This document shows positions 1 through 12,500 of a stretch of DNA of 64,000 nt, piece by piece; position 1 is the first letter of the stretch, and each line of letters begins with the position of its first letter. The DNA is from Tubiluchus corallicola. Its lineage: Eukaryota > Priapulida > Priapulimorpha > Priapulimorphida > Tubiluchidae. Under the pieces are notes generated by a model that was not told the DNA's origin, ran no database searches, and saw nothing but the letters and a program-made list of their open reading frames with translations. The position numbers and the translations under genes were made by a program. The stretch covers positions 483,173 to 547,172 of the forward strand of contig JAQGDQ010000007.1 of NCBI GenBank assembly GCA_030141605.1, in the 5' to 3' direction.

Positions 1-243
1 TTGACGGAATTATTCAGTATTATATGTAAACTATGTATTTAGTTGTGTATAGGCAATGTTGAGTAGTAAGAATGAGATTTAATATGCTACTAAAATATGC
101 TATAGGTTACTTACACTTTTTTATTTTGTGTCAAATGTTGGTGAACCCAAGAGTGGATGATATTGCTCACTCATCGGGAAGGTCCGTGTTTCCTTCCGAT
201 TCTTGTCAAAATCTATTTTTTGTTTTTGGTTTTTTCATTGCAG

Positions 244-534
244 AAGCTCGTTCTTATCATGGCTGTTTTGCAAATTATAAAACGGAGTCGTACTATCCTT
301 TTACTGTGTCACTTGCAAACTTTACCTCTGACTTGGACACTGAATGTCTCACGCTATGTCAAAATAAAGGTTATTACTTTAGCAGTCTTCATTATTTGGA
401 GACAGACAACTACACTTGTAAGTGTGGCAATGGTTTTCCATTCAAAAGGTTCTCATTAAACTGTGCAAGCTGTACAGAGACAACTCATGGATTTTGTCCG
501 AAGAAAAATGCAGTTTCTGTTTATGCTACAGAAA
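244..534 (+). CDS. Exon 1 (visible): WSC domain 1
   Basis: Acceptor at 241-243 after a long pyrimidine run, donor GTAAGT at 535. The exon is phase 1 at both ends and encodes one complete WSC domain. It opens with HGCF and has the C-x3-C pair, a CKCG element, CASC and the closing FCP...VSVYA strand. WSC domains are small disulfide-bonded, carbohydrate-binding-type modules, also present near the N-terminus of polycystin-1. Here the domain would be extracellular. Confidence 0.88.
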
Positions 535-3500
535 GTAAGTTTTGGTCCAGTGTTACTGGGTGTTTATTAAATTTATTTTGAATAAATATTGCACTGGAGT
601 GTTTACATGTTGATATGCAGTAAATAATTTTGATAGTTTGTGATTTGGCTTATTTTCACTTAACGTAATAATTGTTTTGTTTATTTCTGTTTGGGAAAGC
701 AGTCTCTAGTAAAATTCATCATAATTTTTTGTGTTTTTATTGTAGATTTTCCAGTTGACTCTGACATGTTAGGCTGCTGGGAAAACAAAGATTCAAAACA
801 ACCAGACCTGAAAGATAGTCACTTTGAAGTCAAAGACATGACACCAGACAAGTGTGAAACCCACTGTTCTGAAGAGCTGTATGGTTATGCTGGCGTACAG
901 AATGGTACGCACTGTTACTGTGGCAATATATACGGACATCAGTTGCCTGCAAAAAACCCTTGCAACTATGTCTGTGGTTATGAGAAATATGGCAATTGGA
1001 TCTCGCATGAAACAGAAAACTGCAGTGTTTATGAACAAGACTGTATAAGTTGTGGTGGTAGATGGGCTCTGCAACTACACCCGACCAATGGTAAGAATAG
1101 CTCACTGATTTTTACAGTGTTTCACATTTGTGAAAAGCAGCTTGCAGGAAATATTTTGCCCAGTTTGACGTAAATGTATTTAACTATTGTATTTCGAATT
1201 TGCTATAACTAGTAGAAATGATGGTGCCTTGCTCCAAGATCTCAAGGGGATTCACATTGATGGGTTTATACCAGAGAATTAATACTTATAAGCAGTAGTA
1301 TTAATAATTATACTTACAGGCAGTAGAGCTCTGGGTGCCTTGATTGGTAAATATAAAAAGTTAAATGGGCTGGGTTATTATTCTTTTACTAAGTTATTCA
1401 ATGCAGGTGTATGTCCTATACTTGATTATGGTTCAGAAGTATGGGGATATAACAAGTACCCTAAAATTGATACTGTCCAGAATAAGGCATTAAGAATATT
1501 TCTTGGTGTTCATAATTTTGCTGCTAATCAATGTATACAGGGTGATATGGGATGGTCACCATCTTCAGTTAGAAGAAAGTTATCTATGATAAGGTATTGG
1601 AATCGTCTTTTAACATTTGATAATTCTAGACTTGTTAAGAGAATATTTCTTTGGGACCGTAATGCCAACGTTGGTTGGTCATATGAAATTTCTAAAGTAC
1701 TAGAGGAAGCAGGGTTCCAGCAAGCTTTTGTTAATATGGATACTGTACCTCTTAGCAGAGCATGGGCACAGCTGTATGAGAAACACTGTGTTGATTGGAA
1801 AGCAAAAAATGCAGATTACCCCAAACTTAGAACATATATATTGTATAAGAACAGCTTTGGAGTAGAACCATATGTTTATATTAATATGCAAGGAAAATAC
1901 AGGTCTGCGCTTGCAAAGCTAAGAAGTGGTACTCTTCCCCTGGAACTGGAGCATGGTAGGTTTAGAAATGTTAAGGTTGGTGAACGTTTGTGTAAGATAT
2001 GTTGCTGTGGAGATGTAGAAGATGAATCTCACTTTATGTTTGTTTGTACACATTATAGACTAGAGAGAGAAGAATTTTTCCAAGATATTAACATGGACCC
2101 GGAACAATTAGATAATGTAAATAAATGGAAATATATTATGTCAGAAGAGAATGTCCTTAGGACTGCAAAATATGCTTATAAGATTTTTAGAATGAGGCAA
2201 AGCAAGATATATATTTAATACATGACTTGTCCATTCATGTATATGTTAAAATTCCATATTATATATTTTCTTTTATTTGATATTCTATGTAAATGAACTG
2301 CACAGTTATTATGTGATAAATTTTCATGAAATTGACTTGTAAGCCCAAGTGGGCTGGAAACAGCTTTAATAACATTTTACAGTATTAATTAACACATGAA
2401 TTATTACATTGTTATTATCATATGTTTATGTCAATAAAGATATTCAATCAATCAATCAAATATAAGCTGATTGTATTAAAATCTAGATGAGGGTTATCTG
2501 TATTGCAATAATTTAATAATTTTTGATGGGCGACAAACTGGTGTATAGAACTTGACAAAACAATTCATTCAGAATGTTTCTGCTAAGTTTCCAGCTTTCT
2601 TCAGCTGAGCACATCCTATAAATTCAAAACGAAGCTAATCAAAACGTTGGGTTTGATTACTAGAGGCTGAAGCTGAGTCACTTGCTACTACATCAACTGA
2701 CTTATACAGTAAAGCGGCTAGCTCGCTGAAATTGAGTTGGCTTAAAGAAAAAATCAGCTAAATCAGCTAAAGCTACAAATTTGTTTTAACTAAGCAAATA
2801 ATAAATTGTTAGTTAACTGTTAAATTATGGAGATAAATTTTTCAAATAATTTGTGTTGCTTATACACAGAAAAAAGCTGATGTACAAACTCAAATAGTGC
2901 ATTAGAGATCAATTTTTTATTATACAAAAGCATTGGATTTATTGAAAATATAATTTAAATCCAACTCTTGGCGAGGCTTACCTTGATTAACGATGAATCA
3001 ATACCAAAGCACCAAAATGGTCCCATACGTGTGACTAATGTTGCTTATTTGTGTATTTACTTTTGAACTGACTGCTTTCTCATGCAAAAATTTCTAAAGT
3101 TTAGTGTCTCTATCAGTACATGCACAATGTGACCGCGAATCTGCTATGCGCTTGCTATATTTCGACCAGTGACTTCATTATCATCACAAGCTCGTTGTGT
3201 CAATTGTAGACAATGGCCCGGCAGAATTCTAAAATAAAAGAAATCTGCCCTTAGGGCAGGTAATTATAATAATAAATCTTTATTAAATAACTGAATATAT
3301 GTACAAAAGGGTCTTTTTGCAGGCTCAGATTAACAATTTACATTTACATATAACAAATCTTTTAAATCCAATTTCACACTATGTACAACGAATAACATGT
3401 TATACTTACATTAGATATAATTTCAAACGAATCAGAAGTATACCATCAAATTAACTTTACACACCTACATAATTTATTTTTGTATACTCGAGCGGGCCAA

Positions 3501-6500
3501 AATTAACAATTACTTAGTATAAAATTGTCTCTGATCAGGTTAGTGAAAGCCATTATTAAATTTTTATCAGATTGAAGCATAATATTACGTGTATAATTGG
3601 CATCAGCTATTTCTATGAAACGCATTCTTTTTGTATTATCTACTTTATTGCATCTGAATAAAATGCACTGAGGAGTTTGCTCTTCTTCTCCACATGGACA
3701 TAAACTAGTATCACACATATTAAGTCTATACAAAAAGCTGTTAAAATTCCCCTGGCCAGTTAAAAAAGACACGGCAATGGATTCTATTTTTCTTTCATTA
3801 TTTCCAAGCTGCAAATTCAAGGGTTTACATTTTATATTCTGTATTTCAACATTTTCTCCTCGAAATTGCATGACATGCCTATATTTATTTGACCAGGTAG
3901 AAGAAACATAATCCATAATTTGACGTTTAGTATACTTTAACATATTTTCAGGAACTTCTTTAAGATCTGTAGTACGAAAGTTTTCATTCCAAACAAATTT
4001 TAAAAAGTGTCTCACAGTCTCGCAGGTAAACACAGCAGTAATCCAGCAAAAAACTAGACCCTGTTATGCCAGTGGCTTGTTCGTGAACACAAAAATTTTC
4101 GCAGCTGCAAAAATGTCGTCTAGCTCAACTCCTATCACTGGGCGGCTGGCACGACTAAGCTGGGTTTCTTATCAGCTGGGTCTACTGTAGAAATAAACCA
4201 TCTGGAGCTCAACTGAAACGTCGTGGTTCTGGCTTCTATTGATTACATTTTTACTAGCTTTTGTTATGTTTTATTGTCTCTGCTTAATAGTCTTTTCTTT
4301 TGTCTGTGAACATTGCTGATCTAAAGGAATCCATAATTATGCTGATTTCCTATTATTGTTTTGCTAGGCTTGCAGATTTTTGGCATCGACTCGTAACATT
4401 CAGTGACTTGCAAACTTTAATATGCAGAGTCATGAAACATGCAGGATAGACGTCTGGTTAAAGTAGACTATGGTGCAGTTAAAGATTCTGAGATTGTTTA
4501 AAGTACCTGAGATAGGAGTCAAGATGTGAAAATTAGGACAAACTGTTCAGTCAAGCAGAGTAACCGCACAGTTTCAGACATTTCAGCACTGGATATAAAT
4601 TTAATTAGCTTTATTGACAGTTTAATGTGACATTTGTTTCATTTTAAAGCTTTTCTTCCGGGAGAGAAACTTAGCACCGGCTGCTACGTTGCAAATAATT
4701 TACACAAACTAGATACATCAACTGCACTGGTACGAGAAACTATGGATCCAAGAATGTGTGTTTATCATTGTTTTTCACTGTGTAAGTTAGACCTGTGGTA
4801 CTTATGCTTTTCTAGAAAATTATTTTTGCTGTTTTGCAAATTTTTCCTAACTGATTCTTCCTTCATGTGACATTTTGAAACTTTCTTTCCGGCATTGTGA
4901 ATTCTAATGTTGACTTTATCCCAAAAACAAATTTACAATTTTTGACATTTTTATATTTTCTATGATCTGTCTATACTTAGCACCTGCTACTTGTTTTATG
5001 GTGAAATTGATTAGTGTGTATCATCCAAAAACTTTTATGCGTAATAAAGTGGGTTATGCAAATGCTTTGTAATTTTTTGTAAGTGATTCTGACATCTCAG
5101 ACGATATGGAAGACTTTCTTCCAAGCATCATGAAATCTAATGTTGAATTTATCCTAAATTACATTTTGATGTCTTTCAAATTTAAGATGTGCTAATACTT
5201 TTTGTCACTTGACACCTGTTACACCTTAACATTATGTTGTCAATACAGACACTATTATTTATTTCATTGCAAAGCTGTTTAGTGTGACCCATTCAGAATT
5301 TTCTTGTGTATAGAGCAGGTGTAGTTGATATTTCATTCTGCAAGAATAATGTATAAAAATCATTTCATTTGTCACTAGAAAATGTCAAGAGACTGCAAAT
5401 TAGAAAATTTCCGATGTGCAGGCCTTTTGTTAAGAGCAGAACTGACCAACAGAAGACAAATAACTGGCTTTCAAACTACAATACACCACAACTATGGCAT
5501 CTCTTGTTTGTTATTTTTAGTCTCTAAAACAAATTGTGTATTTTGCCTAACTAGCCAAAAATTAGGAAAACAGGCACGTAGAAGATGATATTGGTAGAAT
5601 GTTGAGTTGTAATAGATTGCATCAAACCTTTTATTGCGGGCCAACAGTGAGTGGAAAATGAGAAATATTTGCAGGAAAACGTCCACAAATGATAACAGCT
5701 GCAGAGAAGTTGTGTGAATTAGTGGCTTGGATGTCTAAAGGCCGTGGTCAAAACACTGTGAATAATTGGATGGGTTAAAAATTTGGTAGTAAAAAATTAT
5801 ATTTTTACCCACATTAATAAGTATATCAATATCACATGTCTCATTGTTTAGTTGAAATAATAACAAACTGTATAATAATATATAATTTCTGTTTAGATCA
5901 AAGCTTTGCTGTATTGACTGATTATCACACATGCATTTGTGCATCTAGTGGTACACCATTTAATGATACAGCAGATGGAAAGCGCTGTGATATTGTGTGT
6001 GGTTCAGCTTTCACTGGAAGAAGCAACACTCATTTCTGTGGTGGAACCAACTATATCAGTGTGTATAGAATCTATGGTAGGTACTCTACATAATTTACAA
6101 TTCAATGGTTAAGCAAAGTTTAGGATTAACATAACAAAAGTCCTGTCATTCTTAGTGTATGTAAATTTATTTGTGATCACTTAACTTTGCAAGTTTGTAA
6201 ACTTTTTATAGAAATGGTCAAGTGTTTGAATTTAGGATAGCTGAAAAGCAATTTGAACTAATTTTATTATTTAAAACAGACTTCTATAATATTTTACTTG
6301 CAAATGTGCAAGTACTACACTAGCTTGAAATGTAATGAAAACAAGACTGGTGTGATAATGTGTTTGAGTAAGCATTTTGTAGCAAGCCGCCTAACACTTT
6401 TGAGTATAATTATGTATATTGTGAATAGTAATAGCAGTCACTGCTGATTGCCATGACAACACTGAGAAACCCTGAATGACATTTGAACACATCCTAGCAG

Positions 6501-9500
6501 TGCTGCAATTTCTCTGTGTGTGTGTGCGTGTGCGCGTGTGTGTGCCGTGATATCATCATGGTAATCTTTGATTTAATAACGAAAAATATGTCAAACTTTT
6601 TAGGCATACTACGTTAATGTCATTGCCATTTATGAAGAATGATATCTGATATCAGTTATTTTACCAATTTATTAGAACTCTTGTCTTGTATCTTATAAGT
6701 GAGTTATTTGACCTTCTCTGGATTGTTTATGCCATGTCTAACCTGGGCACCAAAGGCCCTGAACCTATATAAAGGACCAGATATTGCTTCTCTAGAGTTA
6801 GAGTTATTTTTTTCATGAACAATTTACCAACGGTTTTACTGTTTTTTTTTAATTTTCAGAGGTTGTTTCTGGTTTAAAAATATACAGAGAAGGGGCTAAC
6901 TATTATGACGTCGGCGTTCCTATTAGCTTTGTCTTACATGCTGATAGTATGTTGCCAGGTGTCAAGTTTTACTGGTCTATGGGTGACGAATACACCTTTA
7001 CAACGTTTCATAGGCATTTCATACCTGCACAGGAACTTCCAGAAGCTGAAAGAAATCTAGTTAATATGACTGTAAATGAAACTGCTCCTGGTGTAGCTTA
7101 CCTGGTTAAATATGCATATTTTTTGCCAGGTTTATACACGCTAAATGTCACCAGATTATATCCAACTTTAGCTTTTGATACATTTTTTTCTGTCGTGCTG
7201 AATGTTACGGGTATTCCTAGTGACTGCATAGTGGAGGTGGAACTTATAAATGCTTTTCACAATGCAACCATAGCTAAAGAAAATCCATTTAAAATCTCTT
7301 TTGGCTTTTCTGTTTCCTCCAAGACATATATAAGCTGCCATAGTCCTCTGAGCTCAACCAGCTACGTATGGACGATCCATAAAATCACTGAAACAAAACC
7401 TTTCCCGATGGAGGGAAACCTCGTGGAGATACCTAGATGGGTGGATGCTACCAGCAGTCACATTTATATACCACAGTATCTTCTGTCTGAAGGTTCTTAC
7501 TTGATTCTGTTTACTGTGACTGTAACATCTGTTGAAAGTGTTACACTCAGCAGAGCAAGGGTAATGGAGATTCAAATTAACATTTAAACATTTGCAAATT
7601 TGCAATCCTTGTTAAAATTATGCTCAGTCTGTTAACTTAAACAAGTTGCAGTACTGTGTTGTAGTAGGTTGGTAACTTGTTTGTTCTGTGCACAGCATAA
7701 ACTCCCAGGGTACTACACGATCCTTAAAGTCATAGACTTTCGGTTATAAGTTTTCTTGGAGTTATTCTGATTTAAAAAATGTGGTTTTTGAGAAAGGGGC
7801 ATTTGGATAAAGTGCTTCCTGCCAGTTTTGTAACCTCTTATACATTTCAAACTTATTTTTTCAGTTTGAAGCCATTCATTTTCCTTAAACATAAAAGATT
7901 AAGTACTGACTACTTTGAATACAGCAAATGATACCAAAGCAGCAAAATGTGTTAAGAAAAACATTATTGGCTATTCATTGTCATTTTACCATTGATACTG
8001 TTGATTTTAGTCTTCACACAATTCACAAGATTTTATTTGTGACTGGAAGATTTCAGTTTAATTATAAACTCTAAACTAAGAATGATGATTGATATCATAT
8101 TTAACCCACAGAGTACATTAATAAATCATCTCATTGCTGTGAAATTGATGCAGCAGAACAAATTGTCTATTTGCAAAAGATAAGATCAATAATTTTAGTA
8201 GTAAATGACTATATAACTTGATCTTAGTGGCTTAATCTTTTTATTTTTTAAAACCACTAAAATTCTCTGCTGGCAGTCTAGAGTTCAGTGACAAAATTGG
8301 CATGGTGGCAAAATAAGCAACATGTGAAATCACGTTCGCAATCACAAATTGTTAAGAAAGACTGCACGTTATCCAAGACCACACACTAAATAGACTGGTA
8401 TACAACAGCATACCATGACAATAACTACAGCAATGTTTATACCTTTAATATAGCCCGGTATACTTTTATACTTTAGACTGGTATACAACAGCATACCATA
8501 ACAATAACTACAGTAATGCTTATACTTTATATACAAGAGGAATATAGTATCTAGGCAAATTATTCGGCATGTTGACATCAGGAATTTTTTTGCAACTAAC
8601 TGTTGTGAGACCAAAACTTTAGTCGATGCAAAATCAATATCATTGTTATTAGAATAAACACGCTGGGCAACTTTTGAATGTCCGTGGTTTTTCCTTACTT
8701 TATGTTTGTGCTCTGTGATACAAGTCTTTAAAGAGAGACCGGTTTCACCAACATAATTCCAATAGCAGTCCACACAATGTATATTAAACGTGATATTAGT
8801 CCTGTTTTATTTTAATATTCTTAAACTAAAATTTATTACTTATTCAAACCAGAGTATCTTAAAGTACTGCACTGATAAATGCTTGTCGTGAGAGTAAACA
8901 CCCAATGAGAAAGCAACTTAAAGCTAATTTGCAAAGCATCACTAACATTTTGCAAGATGGTTTCTTTCTCAAAAGTGTGTAAATATTAAGAATTTATCTT
9001 ATTTCTCTGCTGTTAAGTTGTACATTACATGTATTTTACTTTCTAGGGCTGGGTTGATGTTATTCATTCACGTTTAATCCCAGTCATTCAGGGTGGCCCT
9101 TTTAGAGTTATCACTTGGGAAATGGATGCTGTTGTGGATGCATCACCATCCTATGATCCAGATATAAATCCAGATACTGGCGAGCAAAGAGACGGTCTTC
9201 TGTAAGTGTACCATGTACACACTTTGGTAGCAAGCCCTCCTACTTTTGTAACAGTAATTGGCACTCAGACACTAACATTACCGTTGGAAGATAGTTGATG
9301 TTCCTATAATGTGGTTGTCTGTAAGATATGTCTGGCATTGGTAATGGTATGTTGGTACTTGATAGGGGTACAAATATTTGCTGACAATCTGGCATAATAT
9401 TGCCTTTTCTTGGTCTTATTTTGGAAGCATGGACATTCTCCAAGCATTGTCAAAATGGCGAATAATGAAGTTTCTCAGTTCAAAAGCATCAGTTTTGAAA

Positions 9501-12500
9501 AAGCTACTAAAAATGTCACGAGTAACGTTTAATTGCCTAGCATGTTGTCCATCTAAAATGTTCCTTGGTACCATTTTGAGAGCATGACTTCAGTGTGCAT
9601 TTCTGATTTGAAGAACATATTTATTGGTGAGACACCAATACTGTTGGTTTGAAATGCTGTTTTTTTTTCAGAAATTGCCACTTTGGAATCTCATAATCTA
9701 TCTGTTATTACTAGCATGATTTTTGCATGTAATTTCTAGTTTTTTATGTAATCAAAGTGAAATAATGTGATTGTCAGTTCAAGAATATGGTTTTTCTTCT
9801 ATTTATTGAAACTGCAATGAAACAAGTAGTTTCCTTAGAAGAAATTAGAAAAAAATTTACTTGGAATGATTAGTTTAGAACAGCAGACTTAGCTAATTTA
9901 ATTTTTTTCTTGAATTTTTTAACTAAATTTTTCTTCTTTGTCTTCATAGGTAATATAGTTTATACAAGATTTTGTGTTCATAAAAACTTGTGATTAAGCT
10001 GTTGAAATCAGGATTGCTGTAGTACTAAAATGTTAGGCTTGTACTGAGTTTATAAGCTTTGTTGGAAGATGCTTTTTCACTCACGTTTTCACTTCACTAC
10101 TGCTTTTTTTATTTTAATGTTATTTTTAAAGACATTTTCTTTTGTTTTTTATAAACTTGCTTGGTTTTTTTAGTTTTGAATGGTACTGCTACATGGGAAC
10201 TGGTCCCATGCCTGCAGATGATGATCCAGGATGTTTTGGCAATTACACTGTTTTACTGCCGTTCAATGGTAAGCAGCTAAATTTTGGTAGTAATTTTTTT
10301 TATATTTGTGTACCCAACAACATTCGTCTTTAGCACAATAAGTAACTACACACTTACCTTCTATTAGTTGAACTAATGTTACAAAAATTGAAATAACTGG
10401 AAAGTTACTAATAAAGACTAGTACAGACTATACTATGTATTGCTCTATTTGCCAATACAAACATGATACTTGTTCACGTGAATGCCACATGTTATATGGC
10501 TGACTTTGATCGTGGTCACAGAGTTTTAGTGAGTTTTAGTTTTAACCTTGATATGTTCGGTGATCATATAATGACAAATAGTACTCTTTTAATTTCGATT
10601 TGTATTCATACGAAGTCTTTATTTGTTTTATGGTTTATTGTTTTGTTTAGCAAACACTTTGTAAGATAACTTAGTTAAAATGCTCCATTTGCACAAAGCA
10701 TTTATAAAAGGATAGTATTAATTGTTTAACTGCTAACATTTGTGAAATATTTTTGCTAGATGAAACATTTATTGACCAAGTGATATAGTACCCTAACCAG
10801 TGCTTGAAGTGTGCCGGGTCTTTTAGGGTTGCAGACTCAGAACTTAGCATTATAGACCCTGCATTTGAAAAAAAATGTCTTGCTGGGTTGCAAATTTAGT
10901 TTTCTCACCATTTAATTAGCTACAGGTATCCATAAGACATTATTATTGTTGTTTCCATGTTTTGGTCAGCCGAATTGAACTGTAGATGACAACAATGGAC
11001 ACAAATAATTTATTGTATTGAGCTGCTGCTACCCCTTCATAATAATGTGCTGGAATTCATTTTTCTTACAACTTTTCAGGAAAAAAGTAAAATGTTTCTG
11101 AACAAGTTGTAACTTATCGTAAGGGATCATGTCATAACTTATTTTGCGTTTTAGACTTGAAGAGTTAAGTGCAACTAAGGTGCATTGTGGTGCAACGAAG
11201 GTGCACTGTGGTGCAACAAAGTTTAACATAGTTAGTATGATGTCTTTGGCAGAAGTAAGTTAACATGTAAATTGGAGCTAGTGCGCCGTCGTTTACTCAC
11301 GGTTAAATGGTTTGAATTGGCCAAAAACTTAATGACGAAAAACAGTTGAGAAACTGCTTACTGAACTGACCTTTTTTGACCAGTAAAAGCCTCAAATGTC
11401 AAAATCAAGGAAAATGCATGTTTTTTGCCCTAAAGTAAGCCCTGGACCCCAATGGTGGAGCTTACAACACTCTCCCAGACTTAGCTGTTTATTGCTCTGT
11501 CGTGTAAAGAAAAAACCCTTTACCTAAACAAATGCACTTTCAGCACTGCCTGCAACATAATTATCACAGGACAATAGTTCTATTATCCCTTTCCTATTAT
11601 ACCTGCATTTCTGTTCTGTTCTCCTGCTTTTTCCTTTTCCAGCATCCACAGTAACTGTTCCGGCTCAAAGCCTACCTCAGTTCTCCCAAGTAACTTTTGT
11701 CGTAAAAGTTGGCAAAGAGAACCGATTTGAGGAAACTGCCCATCAGACATTAGAGGTACTTCCTGGGAAACGACCTGATATCTACATCAAGTAAGGAAAC
11801 ATTATAATTTTCTTGACAGCGATATTGGAGCCAGTTTGACTTCTAATTTTTTTGCGGAGTTCTGTCAAACAGTAGAACAATAGTTATGCTTAGTATAGTA
11901 GCAGTTTGAAAATACTAGTAGCAGAGTAATTTATACAACTTTTTTATTGTGTGCTAAGCTTCTTATAGAGGTGTCTAACTAAGTATTGTTTTTTAAATGT
12001 TTTGTGAGTCTAGCAAAACCTGGCATCATCATTGGACTTTTCCAAATAACTTCTTCATTTTTCGGTTTTCCTGTTGAAAAAATTAAGTCACACACTGGAA
12101 TTGAAATTGAATTTTGCAGTTTATAATCAGATTTTCCGCACTAGTCCAACAGTGTTTTGAGGCCAAGAGTACGCACAAGCAGCTTCCATATTTGTTGTTC
12201 AAGTTTAAAGTTTCGGTTGCAGCACTTTTATCACTCTTGGTCTCTTTCTCTTTATGCTAATCAGAAAATTCCCATAATAAAAATAAACAATATTACTAAT
12301 GCATAGATATAAACTCTTATTTTACAGGTTTAGGTGCTTGGACTTGCGAGAGATCTTTAGGTTTCTATTAATTAACATTTTTTTAATGTTGTACAACATC
12401 TGCTATATTTTAATGAGTTTGTTTACAGGGTCATTATCGAATTTTGTTTTCGGTTAAGATGTTTTAAATCTTTGTTTGTAAATTATGTTTAGCTGATCGG

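Noticed and set aside
72-243. Start codon at 72 followed by a hydrophobic, signal-peptide-like stretch in frame with WSC domain 1
   Set aside because: A strong polypyrimidine tract and CAG acceptor at 241-243 place an intron here, the WSC exon begins in phase 1 like the other WSC exons, and I see no phase-1 donor between 72 and 243. The resemblance is probably chance.
2706-4192. Possible DNA transposon with CAGTA ends enclosing the minus-strand LINE
   Set aside because: Only about seven end bases plus a few scattered matches agree; not enough to claim inverted repeats.
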